Below are positions 1-9,700 of a stretch of 53,385 bases of DNA, piece after piece. The notes under the pieces are model-generated. The model did no database searches. It had not been told where the DNA came from and saw nothing but the letters and a program-made list of their open reading frames with translations. Position numbers and translations under genes: made by a program. The DNA is from an uncultured Bacteroidota bacterium (GTDB taxonomy: Bacteria; Bacteroidota; Bacteroidia; NS11-12g; UBA9320), in assembly GCA_913050005.1 (NCBI GenBank), contig CAJXBI010000006.1:1-53385 (forward strand). The letters run 5' to 3'. Positions within the stretch are counted from its first letter, which is position 1. Each line of letters opens with the position of its first letter.

Positions 1-2
1 GG

Positions 3-1442
3 CCTGAAATCTCAAATTGGACAAATTACGATAAGCTATCATTCTATATAACTGCCAGTTGTGAACTTGCCAAAATTGACAACCTTGAGATCGAATCACC
101 AGGAGAATTAATGCTCTTAAACCCTAATGGTGCTGCCGTTGGTATGATAGCAACAACTCGAGTGGTTTACATTGGTGCTAATACTGATTTAAATTCAAAT
201 TTACTGAATAATAATCTACTTAAACGATCTGATGGACAACTTCCTACACTTGGTGAAGCTTACAGACAAACAAGAAATGCTGACCCCTCTGAAGAAATTA
301 ATAAACGATGTTTCATACTTTTAGCTGACCCCGCAATGAGGCTATTAAGTCCGAAATATAATGTAGTCACAACGCGCATTAACAATAAAGAAGTAGGTCT
401 GTTTAACGATACTCTGGGTGCACTTGAACTTGTGACTATTGAAGGTGATATAAGAGACTTAAATAATCAACGAATTGAAAATTTTAATGGGGAACTTTTT
501 CCAACATTTTACGATAAACCATCCAAATACAATACGCTGGCCCAAGATCCAGAAAGTTTTCCGATATCCTTCGAAGAACAAAATAGAATCATTTATAAAG
601 GAAAGGTTTCTATCACAAATGGCACATTTAAATTTCAATTTGTAGTGCCTAAAGATATTGCTTACAATGTTGGATACGGTAAATTGTCATACTATGCTAA
701 AGACGGTATAGAACATGCTGGTGGTACTGAGATTAATTACAAAATAGGTGGTACTTCCGATAATATTATAGACGATAACTTATTTGATAAATTAGATATG
801 TATATCGATGACGAAAGTTGGGTTTTTGGAGGATTAACATCAACCAAACCTTTATTAATAGCTCGTTTAATGGATAGTAATGGAATTAATACCATTGGTA
901 GTGGTATAGGCAGAGAAATGGAAGCTATTCTAGATCAAGGAACTGATGATGAGCAATCTATTATTCTTAATGATTACTACCAGCCAGAACTGAACAGTTA
1001 TCAAAGAGGTACTATTGAATATCCTTTTGAGAATTTGTCACCTGGAAGGCACACTTTAAAATTAAAAGTTTGGGATGTATATAATAACTCTAAAGAGTCA
1101 TACACTGAATTTGTAGTTAGTGAAGACCAAGCTATATCTGTTGAAAATTTACTGAATTATCCCAATCCATTTACAACCTTTACCGAATTCCATTTTGATC
1201 ATAATAAGTCTGGACAAAATATTACAGCTAATTTGACAATTACCTCAATCTCTGGCAAAATCGTTAAATCTATAACACAAACCATTCCGAATTCTGAAAC
1301 TCATTGTTCTGAAATAAAATGGGATGGGAAAGACGATTATGGTGATCAATTAGCACGTGGAGTTTATCTTTATACAATCAAACTAAAAGCTGAAGATGGT
1401 ACCGATACAAGTAAAAATCAAAAATTATATATCGTAAACTAA
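3..1442 (+). CDS. porU: Type IX secretion system sortase PorU, C25 (gingipain-like) peptidase, 3' part; frame is open to the left window edge
   Basis: Frame is open upstream of the track start (PEISNWTNYDKLSFYITASCELAKIDNLEIESPGELMLLNPNGAAVG...). TASCE resembles the gingipain catalytic Cys region. C-terminal CTD-like YPNPF...GVYLYTIKL. Followed by porV. Confidence 0.9.
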   Translation, partial: PEISNWTNYDKLSFYITASCELAKIDNLEIESPGELMLLNPNGAAVGMIATTRVVYIGANTDLNSNLLNNNLLKRSDGQLPTLGEAYRQTRNADPSEEINKRCFILLADPAMRLLSPKYNVVTTRINNKEVGLFNDTLGALELVTIEGDIRDLNNQRIENFNGELFPTFYDKPSKYNTLAQDPESFPISFEEQNRIIYKGKVSITNGTFKFQFVVPKDIAYNVGYGKLSYYAKDGIEHAGGTEINYKIGGTSDNIIDDNLFDKLDMYIDDESWVFGGLTSTKPLLIARLMDSNGINTIGSGIGREMEAILDQGTDDEQSIILNDYYQPELNSYQRGTIEYPFENLSPGRHTLKLKVWDVYNNSKESYTEFVVSEDQAISVENLLNYPNPFTTFTEFHFDHNKSGQNITANLTITSISGKIVKSITQTIPNSETHCSEIKWDGKDDYGDQLARGVYLYTIKLKAEDGTDTSKNQKLYIVN

Positions 1443-1453
1443 TAAAAAAATTA

Positions 1454-2668
1454 ATGATACATTTGCCTATTATTCAGAAAACATTGAAAAATTTTAAAAC
1501 ACTATCTATTGTCTGTTGTCTGCTTCTGACATCTAAAGTTTATGCCCAAACTGGGCTACAATCAAAAGAGAGCCTTTTGGGTCAAAGAAACGTAATCACA
1601 ACAGCTGCACCATTTCTGCTTATATCCCCTGATTCAAGATCGGCAGCGATGGGCGATTTAGGTGCTGCTACTTCAGCAGATGCAAATTCTATTCATTGGA
1701 ATGCTTCAAAACTTGCCTTTATTGAAGGTGACGGTGGTATATCAATTTCTGCTGCACCATGGTTAAGACAACTCGTTCCGGATATATGGTTTTATTACAT
1801 GTCTGGTTATAAAAAGATTGATAATAAAAGTACTGTTGGTGTATCCTTAAGGTATTTTACATTAGGAGACATCCAATTTACTGACGATCAAGGTACATCT
1901 ACTGGAGATTATGAGCCTAAGGAATTTGCATTGGATGGAGCGTATGCAAGAAAACTATCCGAAAATTTATCCTTGGGAGTTGCTTTAAGATTTGTTTTGT
2001 CTGACCTTGCAAGAGGTCAAGTAGGTTCAAGTGGAACTGAAATTAAAGCTGGCATGGCAGGTGCTGGAGATATCTCTATGACTTACATGAATGATACCAA
2101 ACTAGGTGGTAAAGATTTTGATTACACCATTGGTGGAAACATAAGTAACATCGGAAATAAAATCTCTTACACCAACGAAGCAAATGGAGACTTTATCCCG
2201 ATCAATCTTAGGCTTGGAACTTTTTGGAATACGCAATTAGATGAATACAATGAGATAGGTTTTGGTGTTGACTTCAATAAACTACTTGTACCAACTCCTC
2301 AGTATACATATGACTCTCTTGGAGAAATCTCTGGTAGAGTAATTGCAGATGATCCTTTGATTAATGGAATGTTATCTTCATTTACAGATGCACCTGGAGG
2401 ATTCAAAGAAGAATTAAACGAAATAACTATTTCAGCTGGTGTCGAATACTGGTATGCTAAGCAATTTGCTTTGAGAGCCGGATACTTCTATGAGGCAGAC
2501 ACTAAAGGATCAAGAAAATACATGACATTTGGAGCAGGTCTAAAGTATAATGTTTTTCAAATAGATGCTGCTTATCTTCAACCATTTGCAAGAAGGCATC
2601 CCCTGCAAAATACCATCAGGTTTAGTTTGCAATTTGATTTAGATGCTTTCAAAAACCAAGAAAATTAA
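1454..2668 (+). CDS. porV: Type IX secretion system outer membrane protein PorV (LptO)
   Basis: PFLLISPDSRSAAMGDLGAATSADANSIHWNASKLAF is PorV-characteristic; beta-barrel C-terminus; adjacent to porU. Confidence 0.93.
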   Translation: MIHLPIIQKTLKNFKTLSIVCCLLLTSKVYAQTGLQSKESLLGQRNVITTAAPFLLISPDSRSAAMGDLGAATSADANSIHWNASKLAFIEGDGGISISAAPWLRQLVPDIWFYYMSGYKKIDNKSTVGVSLRYFTLGDIQFTDDQGTSTGDYEPKEFALDGAYARKLSENLSLGVALRFVLSDLARGQVGSSGTEIKAGMAGAGDISMTYMNDTKLGGKDFDYTIGGNISNIGNKISYTNEANGDFIPINLRLGTFWNTQLDEYNEIGFGVDFNKLLVPTPQYTYDSLGEISGRVIADDPLINGMLSSFTDAPGGFKEELNEITISAGVEYWYAKQFALRAGYFYEADTKGSRKYMTFGAGLKYNVFQIDAAYLQPFARRHPLQNTIRFSLQFDLDAFKNQEN

Positions 2669-2686
2669 TTCATTAAAATATTATTT

Positions 2687-2715
2687 AAAAGCCACTCGAA
2701 AGGGTGGCTTTTTTT
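2687..2715. terminator. Bidirectional Rho-independent terminator between convergent porV and MBL hydrolase genes
   Basis: aaaaGCCACTC-GAAA-GGGTGGCttttttt: 7-bp stem with one G.U pair, flanked by A and T tracts. Confidence 0.85.
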
Positions 2716-3355
2716 ATACCTGTAAAAAAGGGTTTGATATTTTTTCTTGACCAACAGTAGTTATCGGACCATGACCTGAGTATACAATAATATCGTCGTC
2801 TAAATTAAGAATTTGCTCTGTTATAGATTTCATAAGCGTATTGTAATCTCCTCCGGGTAAGTCTGTTCTTCCAATACTGCCTTGAAATAGAACATCGCCA
2901 CTAATGATATAACCCTCTTTATCACTCCTAAAACAGACACTTCCTGGAGAATGACCTGGAGTATGAATGATTGTAAAGTCACTTCCACCAAATTTAAAAA
3001 CTTCACCATGAACTAGTGAAATCTTACTTGGTACCAACTCCTTCATATTCAAGCCATATTGTTTGGCTACCACCTCAGCTGACTCGTATACTACCTGATC
3101 CTCTAGGTGTAATTCTGGTGTTAGTTTGTAGGTTTTATTGATCCAATTCACGCCAAAAACATGATCTAGATGTGCGTGAGTTAGAAGTAATCGGCATGGT
3201 TTAAGTTGATTTGAATTCATGAACTCAAAAAAATGTACATTTTCTTCCGGATGATACATACCTGGGTCTATAATTAATGCATTCAAATCATCATCTGCAA
3301 TAACGTATGTATTTTCTGCAAAAGGCCCATATGTGAGTTGATAAACTTTGGTCAT
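2714..3355 (-). CDS. MBL-fold metallo-hydrolase (glyoxalase II-like)
   Basis: THAHLDHVFG (HxHxDH), HTPGHSPGS, SGDVLFQGSIGRTDLPGGD motifs. Confidence 0.9.
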   Translation of the reverse strand: MTKVYQLTYGPFAENTYVIADDDLNALIIDPGMYHPEENVHFFEFMNSNQLKPCRLLLTHAHLDHVFGVNWINKTYKLTPELHLEDQVVYESAEVVAKQYGLNMKELVPSKISLVHGEVFKFGGSDFTIIHTPGHSPGSVCFRSDKEGYIISGDVLFQGSIGRTDLPGGDYNTLMKSITEQILNLDDDIIVYSGHGPITTVGQEKISNPFLQV

Positions 3356-4623
3356 GAAAAAACTGATTCTAAATCTCGATCTCTTGTTGCATCCATTTTT
3401 AAAGCAGTAAATATAAATAACCCAAATGCCAGTATGGAAGATCCTCCATATGATATTAGTGGCAATGGTATTCCTATAACTGGCATAATACCGATTGTCA
3501 TTCCTATATTAACTAAAACATGAAAGAATATGATGGATGCTAAACTACTGATAAAAATTCGTTTGTATTTTTTCTTAGCCCTTGAAGACAAATAATAAAG
3601 TCGAAGAATAAATCCAATATAAAGAGCTATAGTAATACTACTCATTAACCAACCCCCTTCCTCTCCAATGGTACAAAAAATAAAATCTGTTTCTTGTTCA
3701 GGAATAAAGTTTCCCTTTGTGTGCGAACCATTCAAAAAGCCTTTTCCAGAAAACCCACCAGAACCAATTGCAATTTTGGATTGATTAACATTATATCCAG
3801 CTCCCATATTATCCTCAATTAGGTTTAATGTTACTTGAATTCTTTTTTGTTGATGTTCTTTCAGAAAATTATCAAAAAGAAACTGTACACTCATACTAAA
3901 TAAGATTGCAAATCCAACTATTGATAAACTTGGAATGAGTAATTTTTTATTGGTGTATGTAAAGGCGTAAAACAAAAACAACAATAAAATTACTGCAATA
4001 CTGAAATATAAAGCACTATAAACTAGTGTTAATACAAAAACTAAAATCATGAATAAACCAAGTAAAATAATTGTAGGAGTTAGTCCCTCGATATAAAAAA
4101 CAAGAATGAAACTCAAGAAAACAAGTGCAGATCCCATATCACCTTGGATGATAATTAGTCCCATTGGAATGAGTGTTACTGCAGCTAGTTTTAGAATGTC
4201 ATTTTTATTTTGAAATGAAAAACCGATTCTGCTGATAATCGTTGCAACAGCAAAACTTGTCCCATACTTTGCAAATTCTGACGGCTGTAGGCTAAATAAT
4301 CCAATCTTTATCCATGATCTAGCTCCATTAATATCTACACCAATTGCAAGTACAAGAACTAACAATAGCATAAATAGAATATAGAAATAGATACTAAATA
4401 ACTCAAAGAAATTAGCATTTAATAGAAAAATCACAATTCCAAAAAATAAGGAGGCACAAAACCAAACTAATTGCTTACCACTTCTTCCTTCAAAAAAGGT
4501 AAATACCCCTTGATTTGAAGTTGCTGAGTAAACACTTGCAATACCAATAATTGCTATTGATAAAAACAAGATTAATGCGAGTATGTCTATACGAAATCTA
4601 TTTTCCATATAATGACTTATCAA
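3352..4623 (-). CDS. rodA: Rod shape-determining protein RodA (SEDS family)
   Basis: GARSWIKIGLFSLQPSEFAK, ETDFIFCTIGEEGG, LPLISYGGSS SEDS motifs; follows PBP2. Confidence 0.95.
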   Translation of the reverse strand: MISHYMENRFRIDILALILFLSIAIIGIASVYSATSNQGVFTFFEGRSGKQLVWFCASLFFGIVIFLLNANFFELFSIYFYILFMLLLVLVLAIGVDINGARSWIKIGLFSLQPSEFAKYGTSFAVATIISRIGFSFQNKNDILKLAAVTLIPMGLIIIQGDMGSALVFLSFILVFYIEGLTPTIILLGLFMILVFVLTLVYSALYFSIAVILLLFLFYAFTYTNKKLLIPSLSIVGFAILFSMSVQFLFDNFLKEHQQKRIQVTLNLIEDNMGAGYNVNQSKIAIGSGGFSGKGFLNGSHTKGNFIPEQETDFIFCTIGEEGGWLMSSITIALYIGFILRLYYLSSRAKKKYKRIFISSLASIIFFHVLVNIGMTIGIMPVIGIPLPLISYGGSSILAFGLFIFTALKMDATRDRDLESVFS

Positions 4624-6463
4624 TTTTACTCTTGTATTTGTAAGGAATTAAATCAGATTCCATCATTCGCTTTTCTATGTTTTGACGACTTGACTCTTTT
4701 AGGGTGTCAGACGTTAAGTACTTCTCAATCATAAGATGTGCAATTGGTGCTGCCCAAGAGGCTCCATAACCAGACTCTTCAACTACAACAGCTATTGCTA
4801 TTTTGGGATCTTCAACGGGTGCAAATGCCATATATGCTGAGTGATTCTTACCATGAGGGTTTTGGACGGTACCCGTTTTACCCGCAATATTTATATTATC
4901 AATGGCTAAATGAGATGCAGTTCCTGAGATTGTAACCTCTTGCATTCCTTGTATTACTGGCTCAAAATTTGATTGCGAAATAGCAGAATAGTTTTTTACT
5001 AAATATTGCTGAGGAATACTTTTCATTCCCTCTATTTTCTTAATAACATGAGGTGTAAAGTAATAACCTTGATTAGCTATAATTGAGACAGCATTGGCAA
5101 TTTGTATTGGAGTAAGACCTAACTCACCTTGACCAAATGATAACGAAATAATACGTGCATAGTTCCATCGATCTTTCCCATGCATTTTATCATAGTAAGA
5201 GGATTCTTTTAACCAACCCTTGAATTCTCCCGAAATATCAGTTCCTAATTTACTACCTAACCCAAAACTTGTGAGGTAAGATCTCCAGCTTTTATATGCC
5301 TCCTCTGAATTTTTATATTTACTAGACCCCATCATATTTTTAAAAGTATGGCAATAGTATGTGTTACAGCTACTTGCTATACTCTGTTTTAAACTTGTAT
5401 AAGAAGGATGAAAATGGCACTTTATTATTCTCTTTCCTAGCCTATATTGACCATTGCAGTTAAAATGAGTTGAAGAACTTATCGCTTTATCCTCTAACCC
5501 AATTAAGGCCATAATAGGTTTGAACGTACTTCCTGGTGGATATGGAGCACTTACCGCCCTATTGAAGATAGGTTTTGTTGGATCATTAATCGCTCTTGTG
5601 TAATACTTACCCCTATTTTGAATGTTGAAATTTGCTGGATTGTAAAAAGGACTTGAAATAAGGGATAAAATCTCACCGGTTTTAGGTTCAATAGCCACTA
5701 AACTCCCCATTTTATTATTCAATAACTTTTCTCCATATTGCTGAAGGTCTATGTCAATGGATAATGATATATTCTTTCCATCTACAGGATCGTAATCTAG
5801 TTTTTTATCTTTGTATGAGCCTTTATTCACTCCTGTTCTGTCTACATAGAAGTACCTCTCTCCTTTTAAACCTCTGAGCTGTTTTTCGTAAAATCGTTCG
5901 ACCCCTTTTTTCCCAGTAAAGTCACCTTGTTCATAATATCCCTCTTTTTGAAGGCTCAAATCTTTTTTTGTTACTTCACCAAGATACCCAAGCAAATGTG
6001 CCGAACTATTAAATTTATAATTTCGATCTTGACGAATTTCAAAGAAAAAGCCTTTAAACTCATAAAGACGCTCTTGAATCCGAGCATAGGTAACATTTGA
6101 TATATTCTTTTTGAATACTGATTTACCTCGGTATGATCGGCGTTTTGCACGGGATAAAAGCTCATCAAATTTTTCATTATCAATAGCTAACAATTGACAA
6201 AAAGCCAAAGTATCAATTCCCTTTAGTTTAATTGGAACCGAGACCATTAAATCATAAACTGGATCATTATAGACAAGTAATTTATCATTCCGATCAAAAA
6301 TGAGTCCTCTTTGGGGATATACCGTTTGTTTTCTTAGAGAAATCTTTTCAGCAATTAATGCATATTTATCATCAATTACTTGAACTTGAAATAGACAATA
6401 AATATAAATTAACCCCACGAATATTATGGCAGCATAAATATAGTATAGTCTAAAATTTCTCAC
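4598..6463 (-). CDS. mrdA: Penicillin-binding protein 2 (MrdA)
   Basis: YPQRGLIFDRND; PYPPGSTFKP (SxxK), SCNTYYCHTF (SxN), AGKTGTVQNP (KTG). Confidence 0.95.
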   Translation of the reverse strand: MRNFRLYYIYAAIIFVGLIYIYCLFQVQVIDDKYALIAEKISLRKQTVYPQRGLIFDRNDKLLVYNDPVYDLMVSVPIKLKGIDTLAFCQLLAIDNEKFDELLSRAKRRSYRGKSVFKKNISNVTYARIQERLYEFKGFFFEIRQDRNYKFNSSAHLLGYLGEVTKKDLSLQKEGYYEQGDFTGKKGVERFYEKQLRGLKGERYFYVDRTGVNKGSYKDKKLDYDPVDGKNISLSIDIDLQQYGEKLLNNKMGSLVAIEPKTGEILSLISSPFYNPANFNIQNRGKYYTRAINDPTKPIFNRAVSAPYPPGSTFKPIMALIGLEDKAISSSTHFNCNGQYRLGKRIIKCHFHPSYTSLKQSIASSCNTYYCHTFKNMMGSSKYKNSEEAYKSWRSYLTSFGLGSKLGTDISGEFKGWLKESSYYDKMHGKDRWNYARIISLSFGQGELGLTPIQIANAVSIIANQGYYFTPHVIKKIEGMKSIPQQYLVKNYSAISQSNFEPVIQGMQEVTISGTASHLAIDNINIAGKTGTVQNPHGKNHSAYMAFAPVEDPKIAIAVVVEESGYGASWAAPIAHLMIEKYLTSDTLKESSRQNIEKRMMESDLIPYKYKSKIDKSLYGK

Positions 6464-6960
6464 TCGTATTTATTTATGGATAATGCTTGCAATACTCCAA
6501 TGAGTGTGATAGCTAAAAGTGAGCTAGAAAGACCTGTAATTAACATATGTTCTAAGTTTATATTTCCTATTCCGTCAAGCCAAAAAATATAAAAATGATA
6601 AACTATAATCAAGATAAGAGTTGTATAAAAAAATGGAAAAAATCCAGCTGTTTTGATTGAGTAGGTTAATTTATTATTAGCATGCTCTTTCAAATCCTGT
6701 CTATCTAAAATTATCATTCTAATGGCAATTAACCAAAGGCATGCTGACATATGAATACCCGGAGTATAAACGAATAAATCCATAATTAATCCCAAACCAA
6801 ATCCAATTAAAAACTGATAGGTTTTCTTTAGATGTAGTGGAAGCGATATTAGAAGAATAATAAATACTTGTGGATATATATATGAGGAAATATCAAGATG
6901 ATTAAGAACCAAAACTTGAAATCCTACAACTAAAGCCCAGTATGTTGCATATCTAATCAT
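6460..6960 (-). CDS. mreD: Rod shape-determining protein MreD
   Basis: Small multi-TM protein between mreC and mrdA; GLIMDLF motif. Confidence 0.88.
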   Translation of the reverse strand: MIRYATYWALVVGFQVLVLNHLDISSYIYPQVFIILLISLPLHLKKTYQFLIGFGLGLIMDLFVYTPGIHMSACLWLIAIRMIILDRQDLKEHANNKLTYSIKTAGFFPFFYTTLILIIVYHFYIFWLDGIGNINLEHMLITGLSSSLLAITLIGVLQALSINKYE

Positions 6961-7774
6961 CTGACAATAAGTGATTTAAACTAGAATACTCCCTATTAAT
7001 TACTACAAAAACATATTCTAAATCTCTAAAATTTGTGGCTGTTTCAACCTCTAATTTAAAGTACTGACTTTTGGAAGTATTTGAGATTTTTGACACAGAT
7101 CCAATTGGAATTCCTTTTGGAAATAATAAAGAAGAATTACCTGTTGATACAATATCACCAACATTTATCTTCTCAAGCTTATTAATGCCATTAATCGTTA
7201 GACTGTTAAGTTTAGTATTATCCCATTCAATCTCTGTATAGTATTCCTGCCCATTAATGTATGGAATAATTTTCATGTTTGTATTCAGCAAAGACATCGC
7301 AACACTATAATTTTCATTTGAACTTAGTATAATTCCAGCTATTCCCTGTGATGAGATAACACCCATATTTTTCTTTATACCATGATTCCTGCCTTTATTA
7401 ATTATAAATCTATTATTTGTCTTATAACTTGTATTAAAAACTACTTGTGCTGGGATAGCATCAAATAAAGAGCGTTTTGATGTATCTTTCACATTGAAAG
7501 TATCATTCATGTATGAGAGACTTTGAGGGTATGATTCTCTAAATTGTTTAGAAATTTGATCTTGTAACCAAGTATTTTGATTTTTGAGATCCCAATAATT
7601 ATAGATACTCGATGACCAATTATTGATACTCGAGGTAGCATTTAATGCTGATTTTGAAAAAGTAGCTTGTTGGTAGGGATTTAAACTGAAAATCAAAAAA
7701 CCACATATTATTTGTAAAATCACAAACAATATGATGTGAAAATTATACTCTATGAACGCGAATAGGCGTTGCAT
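6953..7774 (-). CDS. mreC: Rod shape-determining protein MreC
   Basis: One TM plus beta domain; NKGRNHGIKKNMGVISSQGIAGII; gene order. Confidence 0.93.
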   Translation of the reverse strand: MQRLFAFIEYNFHIILFVILQIICGFLIFSLNPYQQATFSKSALNATSSINNWSSSIYNYWDLKNQNTWLQDQISKQFRESYPQSLSYMNDTFNVKDTSKRSLFDAIPAQVVFNTSYKTNNRFIINKGRNHGIKKNMGVISSQGIAGIILSSNENYSVAMSLLNTNMKIIPYINGQEYYTEIEWDNTKLNSLTINGINKLEKINVGDIVSTGNSSLLFPKGIPIGSVSKISNTSKSQYFKLEVETATNFRDLEYVFVVINREYSSLNHLLSDD

Positions 7775-8796
7775 TAAGTGAATATTGTTCGATAACTTTT
7801 TAAGTTTTTGAGTGCGACCGATGTGCCCCTCACCACAGCTCTTAATGGATCTTCAGCTACATAAACTGGTAGTTTAGTTTTACTAGATATCCTTCTATCT
7901 AAACCTCTCAATAAAGCTCCACCACCTGTAAGATACAAACCAGTTTGATAAATATCTGCTGATAATTCTGGTGGAGTTAACTCCAAGGCTTTCATAACAG
8001 CTTCTTCAATTTTGGAAATAGATTTATCCAATGCAAGTGCTATTTCGGTATATGATACCATAATCTGTTTTGGAATACCAGTCATCAAGTCTCTACCATT
8101 TACAGGATAATCTTCTGGTGGTGTCTCTAACTCTGGCAGTGCTGCTCCAACTTGAACTTTGATATTTTCGGCAGTTCTCTCTCCAATCATTAAATTGTGC
8201 TGCCTTCTCATGTACTCAATGATATCATTGGTAAAATCGTCTCCAGCAACTCGTATAGATTCATCAGAGACAATACCAGATAAAGCAATTACTGCAATTT
8301 CTGTTGTTCCACCTCCTATGTCAATGATCATATTTCCCATAGGTTCGGCAACATCTACCCCAATACCAATTGCTGCAGCCATAGGCTCGGGTATCATGTA
8401 AACCTCTTTGCCTCCAGATCGTTCAGCACTTTCTTTTACTGCTCTTTTTTCGACTTGAGTAATCCCACTAGGAATGCAAATAACCATCCTCAACTGAGGG
8501 CTACCAAAAGCTCCTTTGGTATTAATCATTTTTATGAATCCACTAATCATTTGCTCTGCAGCCTCAAAATCTGCAATAACACCATCCTTGAGAGGTCTAA
8601 CAGTCTTTATATCCTCATGAGTTTTCCCATGCATTTTTTGAGCCTCTGACCCAATCGCAAGAACTTCTTTACTAGCTCTATTAATCGCAATAATTGAAGG
8701 CTCGTCAACAACTAGTTTATCCTTGTGCATAATTAGTGTGTTGGCTGTACCTAAATCAATAGCTAAGTCTTGTGTAAAAAAGTTGAATATTCCCAT
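7774..8796 (-). CDS. mreB: Rod shape-determining protein MreB
   Basis: DLGTANTLI, IIDIGGGTTEIAVIALSGIV, LTGGGALLRGLD. Confidence 0.98.
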   Translation of the reverse strand: MGIFNFFTQDLAIDLGTANTLIMHKDKLVVDEPSIIAINRASKEVLAIGSEAQKMHGKTHEDIKTVRPLKDGVIADFEAAEQMISGFIKMINTKGAFGSPQLRMVICIPSGITQVEKRAVKESAERSGGKEVYMIPEPMAAAIGIGVDVAEPMGNMIIDIGGGTTEIAVIALSGIVSDESIRVAGDDFTNDIIEYMRRQHNLMIGERTAENIKVQVGAALPELETPPEDYPVNGRDLMTGIPKQIMVSYTEIALALDKSISKIEEAVMKALELTPPELSADIYQTGLYLTGGGALLRGLDRRISSKTKLPVYVAEDPLRAVVRGTSVALKNLKSYRTIFT

Positions 8797-8898
8797 TATT
8801 AGATTAACATTAGCAAAAATATGCTTTTATTTTATGTAATTTACTAAATAAAATTGATAATAATGAACATTTTTAATTGACAATAAAATTATCTTTTA

Positions 8899-8931
8899 TT
8901 TGATAATAATTTAATCTTTTATATATATTTG
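8899..8931 (+). promoter_or_regulatory. Bacteroidota-type promoter for the S24 regulator: TTTG (8899-8902) - N21 - TATATTTG (8924-8931)
   Basis: Matches the TTTG / TAnnTTTG consensus; -7 box ends 7 nt before the ATG at 8939. Confidence 0.7.
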
Positions 8932-8938
8932 CATTACC

Positions 8939-9646
8939 ATGTATTTTGACAAAAACATTAAACTACTACGAACAAAAAAAGGAATCTCTCAACAAGATTT
9001 GGCTGACTCGTTAGATTTAACTCGATCAAAACTAAATAGTTACGAAAGAGGAGTACAACCACCTTTTGATATTCAAATTGAAATCGCAGATTATTTCAAT
9101 GTAACTTTAGACGGATTAGTAAGGCATGATCTATCCAAACTCACTCATTTCAAATTAACACAAATACTTAAGGGTAGTGAAGCTGATTTGAGAGGTCGAA
9201 AGTTACGCCTTCTAACCGTTAGTGTTGATGCTAATGATGAAGAAAATATTGAAGTAGTTAGCATGAAGGCACAAGCCGGATATACCAACGGCTATGCAGA
9301 CCCCGAATTTATTGAAGGATTGCCAAAATTCAGACTACCGTTCTTACCCAAAAATAAAACTTATCGAAGCTTTCAAATTAAAGGAGATAGTATGCCTCCA
9401 ATCAGTGAAGGTTCATGGGTTACTGCAAGTTATTTACAAGACTGGAATGATATAAAAGATGGAGACAACTATGTAGTGGTAACCAAGGATGACGGTGTCG
9501 TTTTTAAGCGACTATACAATAAGATTAAAGAAGACCAAAGCCTTACTTTGGTCAGTACAAACAGTGCATATGCACCCTATCCTATTCATATTAACCAAGT
9601 TCTTGAAATTTGGAAATTTGAGACTTGGAACGGATTTGAATTCTAA
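8939..9646 (+). CDS. XRE HTH plus S24 peptidase (LexA-like) transcriptional regulator
   Basis: N-terminal HTH (KKGISQQDLADSLDLTRSKLNSYERG); KAQAGYTNGY candidate Ala-Gly cleavage site; GDSMPPI Ser and VVFKRLY Lys. Confidence 0.93.
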   Translation: MYFDKNIKLLRTKKGISQQDLADSLDLTRSKLNSYERGVQPPFDIQIEIADYFNVTLDGLVRHDLSKLTHFKLTQILKGSEADLRGRKLRLLTVSVDANDEENIEVVSMKAQAGYTNGYADPEFIEGLPKFRLPFLPKNKTYRSFQIKGDSMPPISEGSWVTASYLQDWNDIKDGDNYVVVTKDDGVVFKRLYNKIKEDQSLTLVSTNSAYAPYPIHINQVLEIWKFETWNGFEF

Positions 9647-9650
9647 ATAA

Positions 9651-9677
9651 AAAAAGGGACGAATCAATTCATCCCTT
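9651..9677. terminator. Bidirectional terminator between S24 regulator and htrA
   Basis: aaAAGGGACGAA-TCAA-TTCATCCCTT (one mismatch), A-rich flank. Confidence 0.7.
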
Positions 9678-9700
9678 CAAATATTAAAATAAAGTTAATT

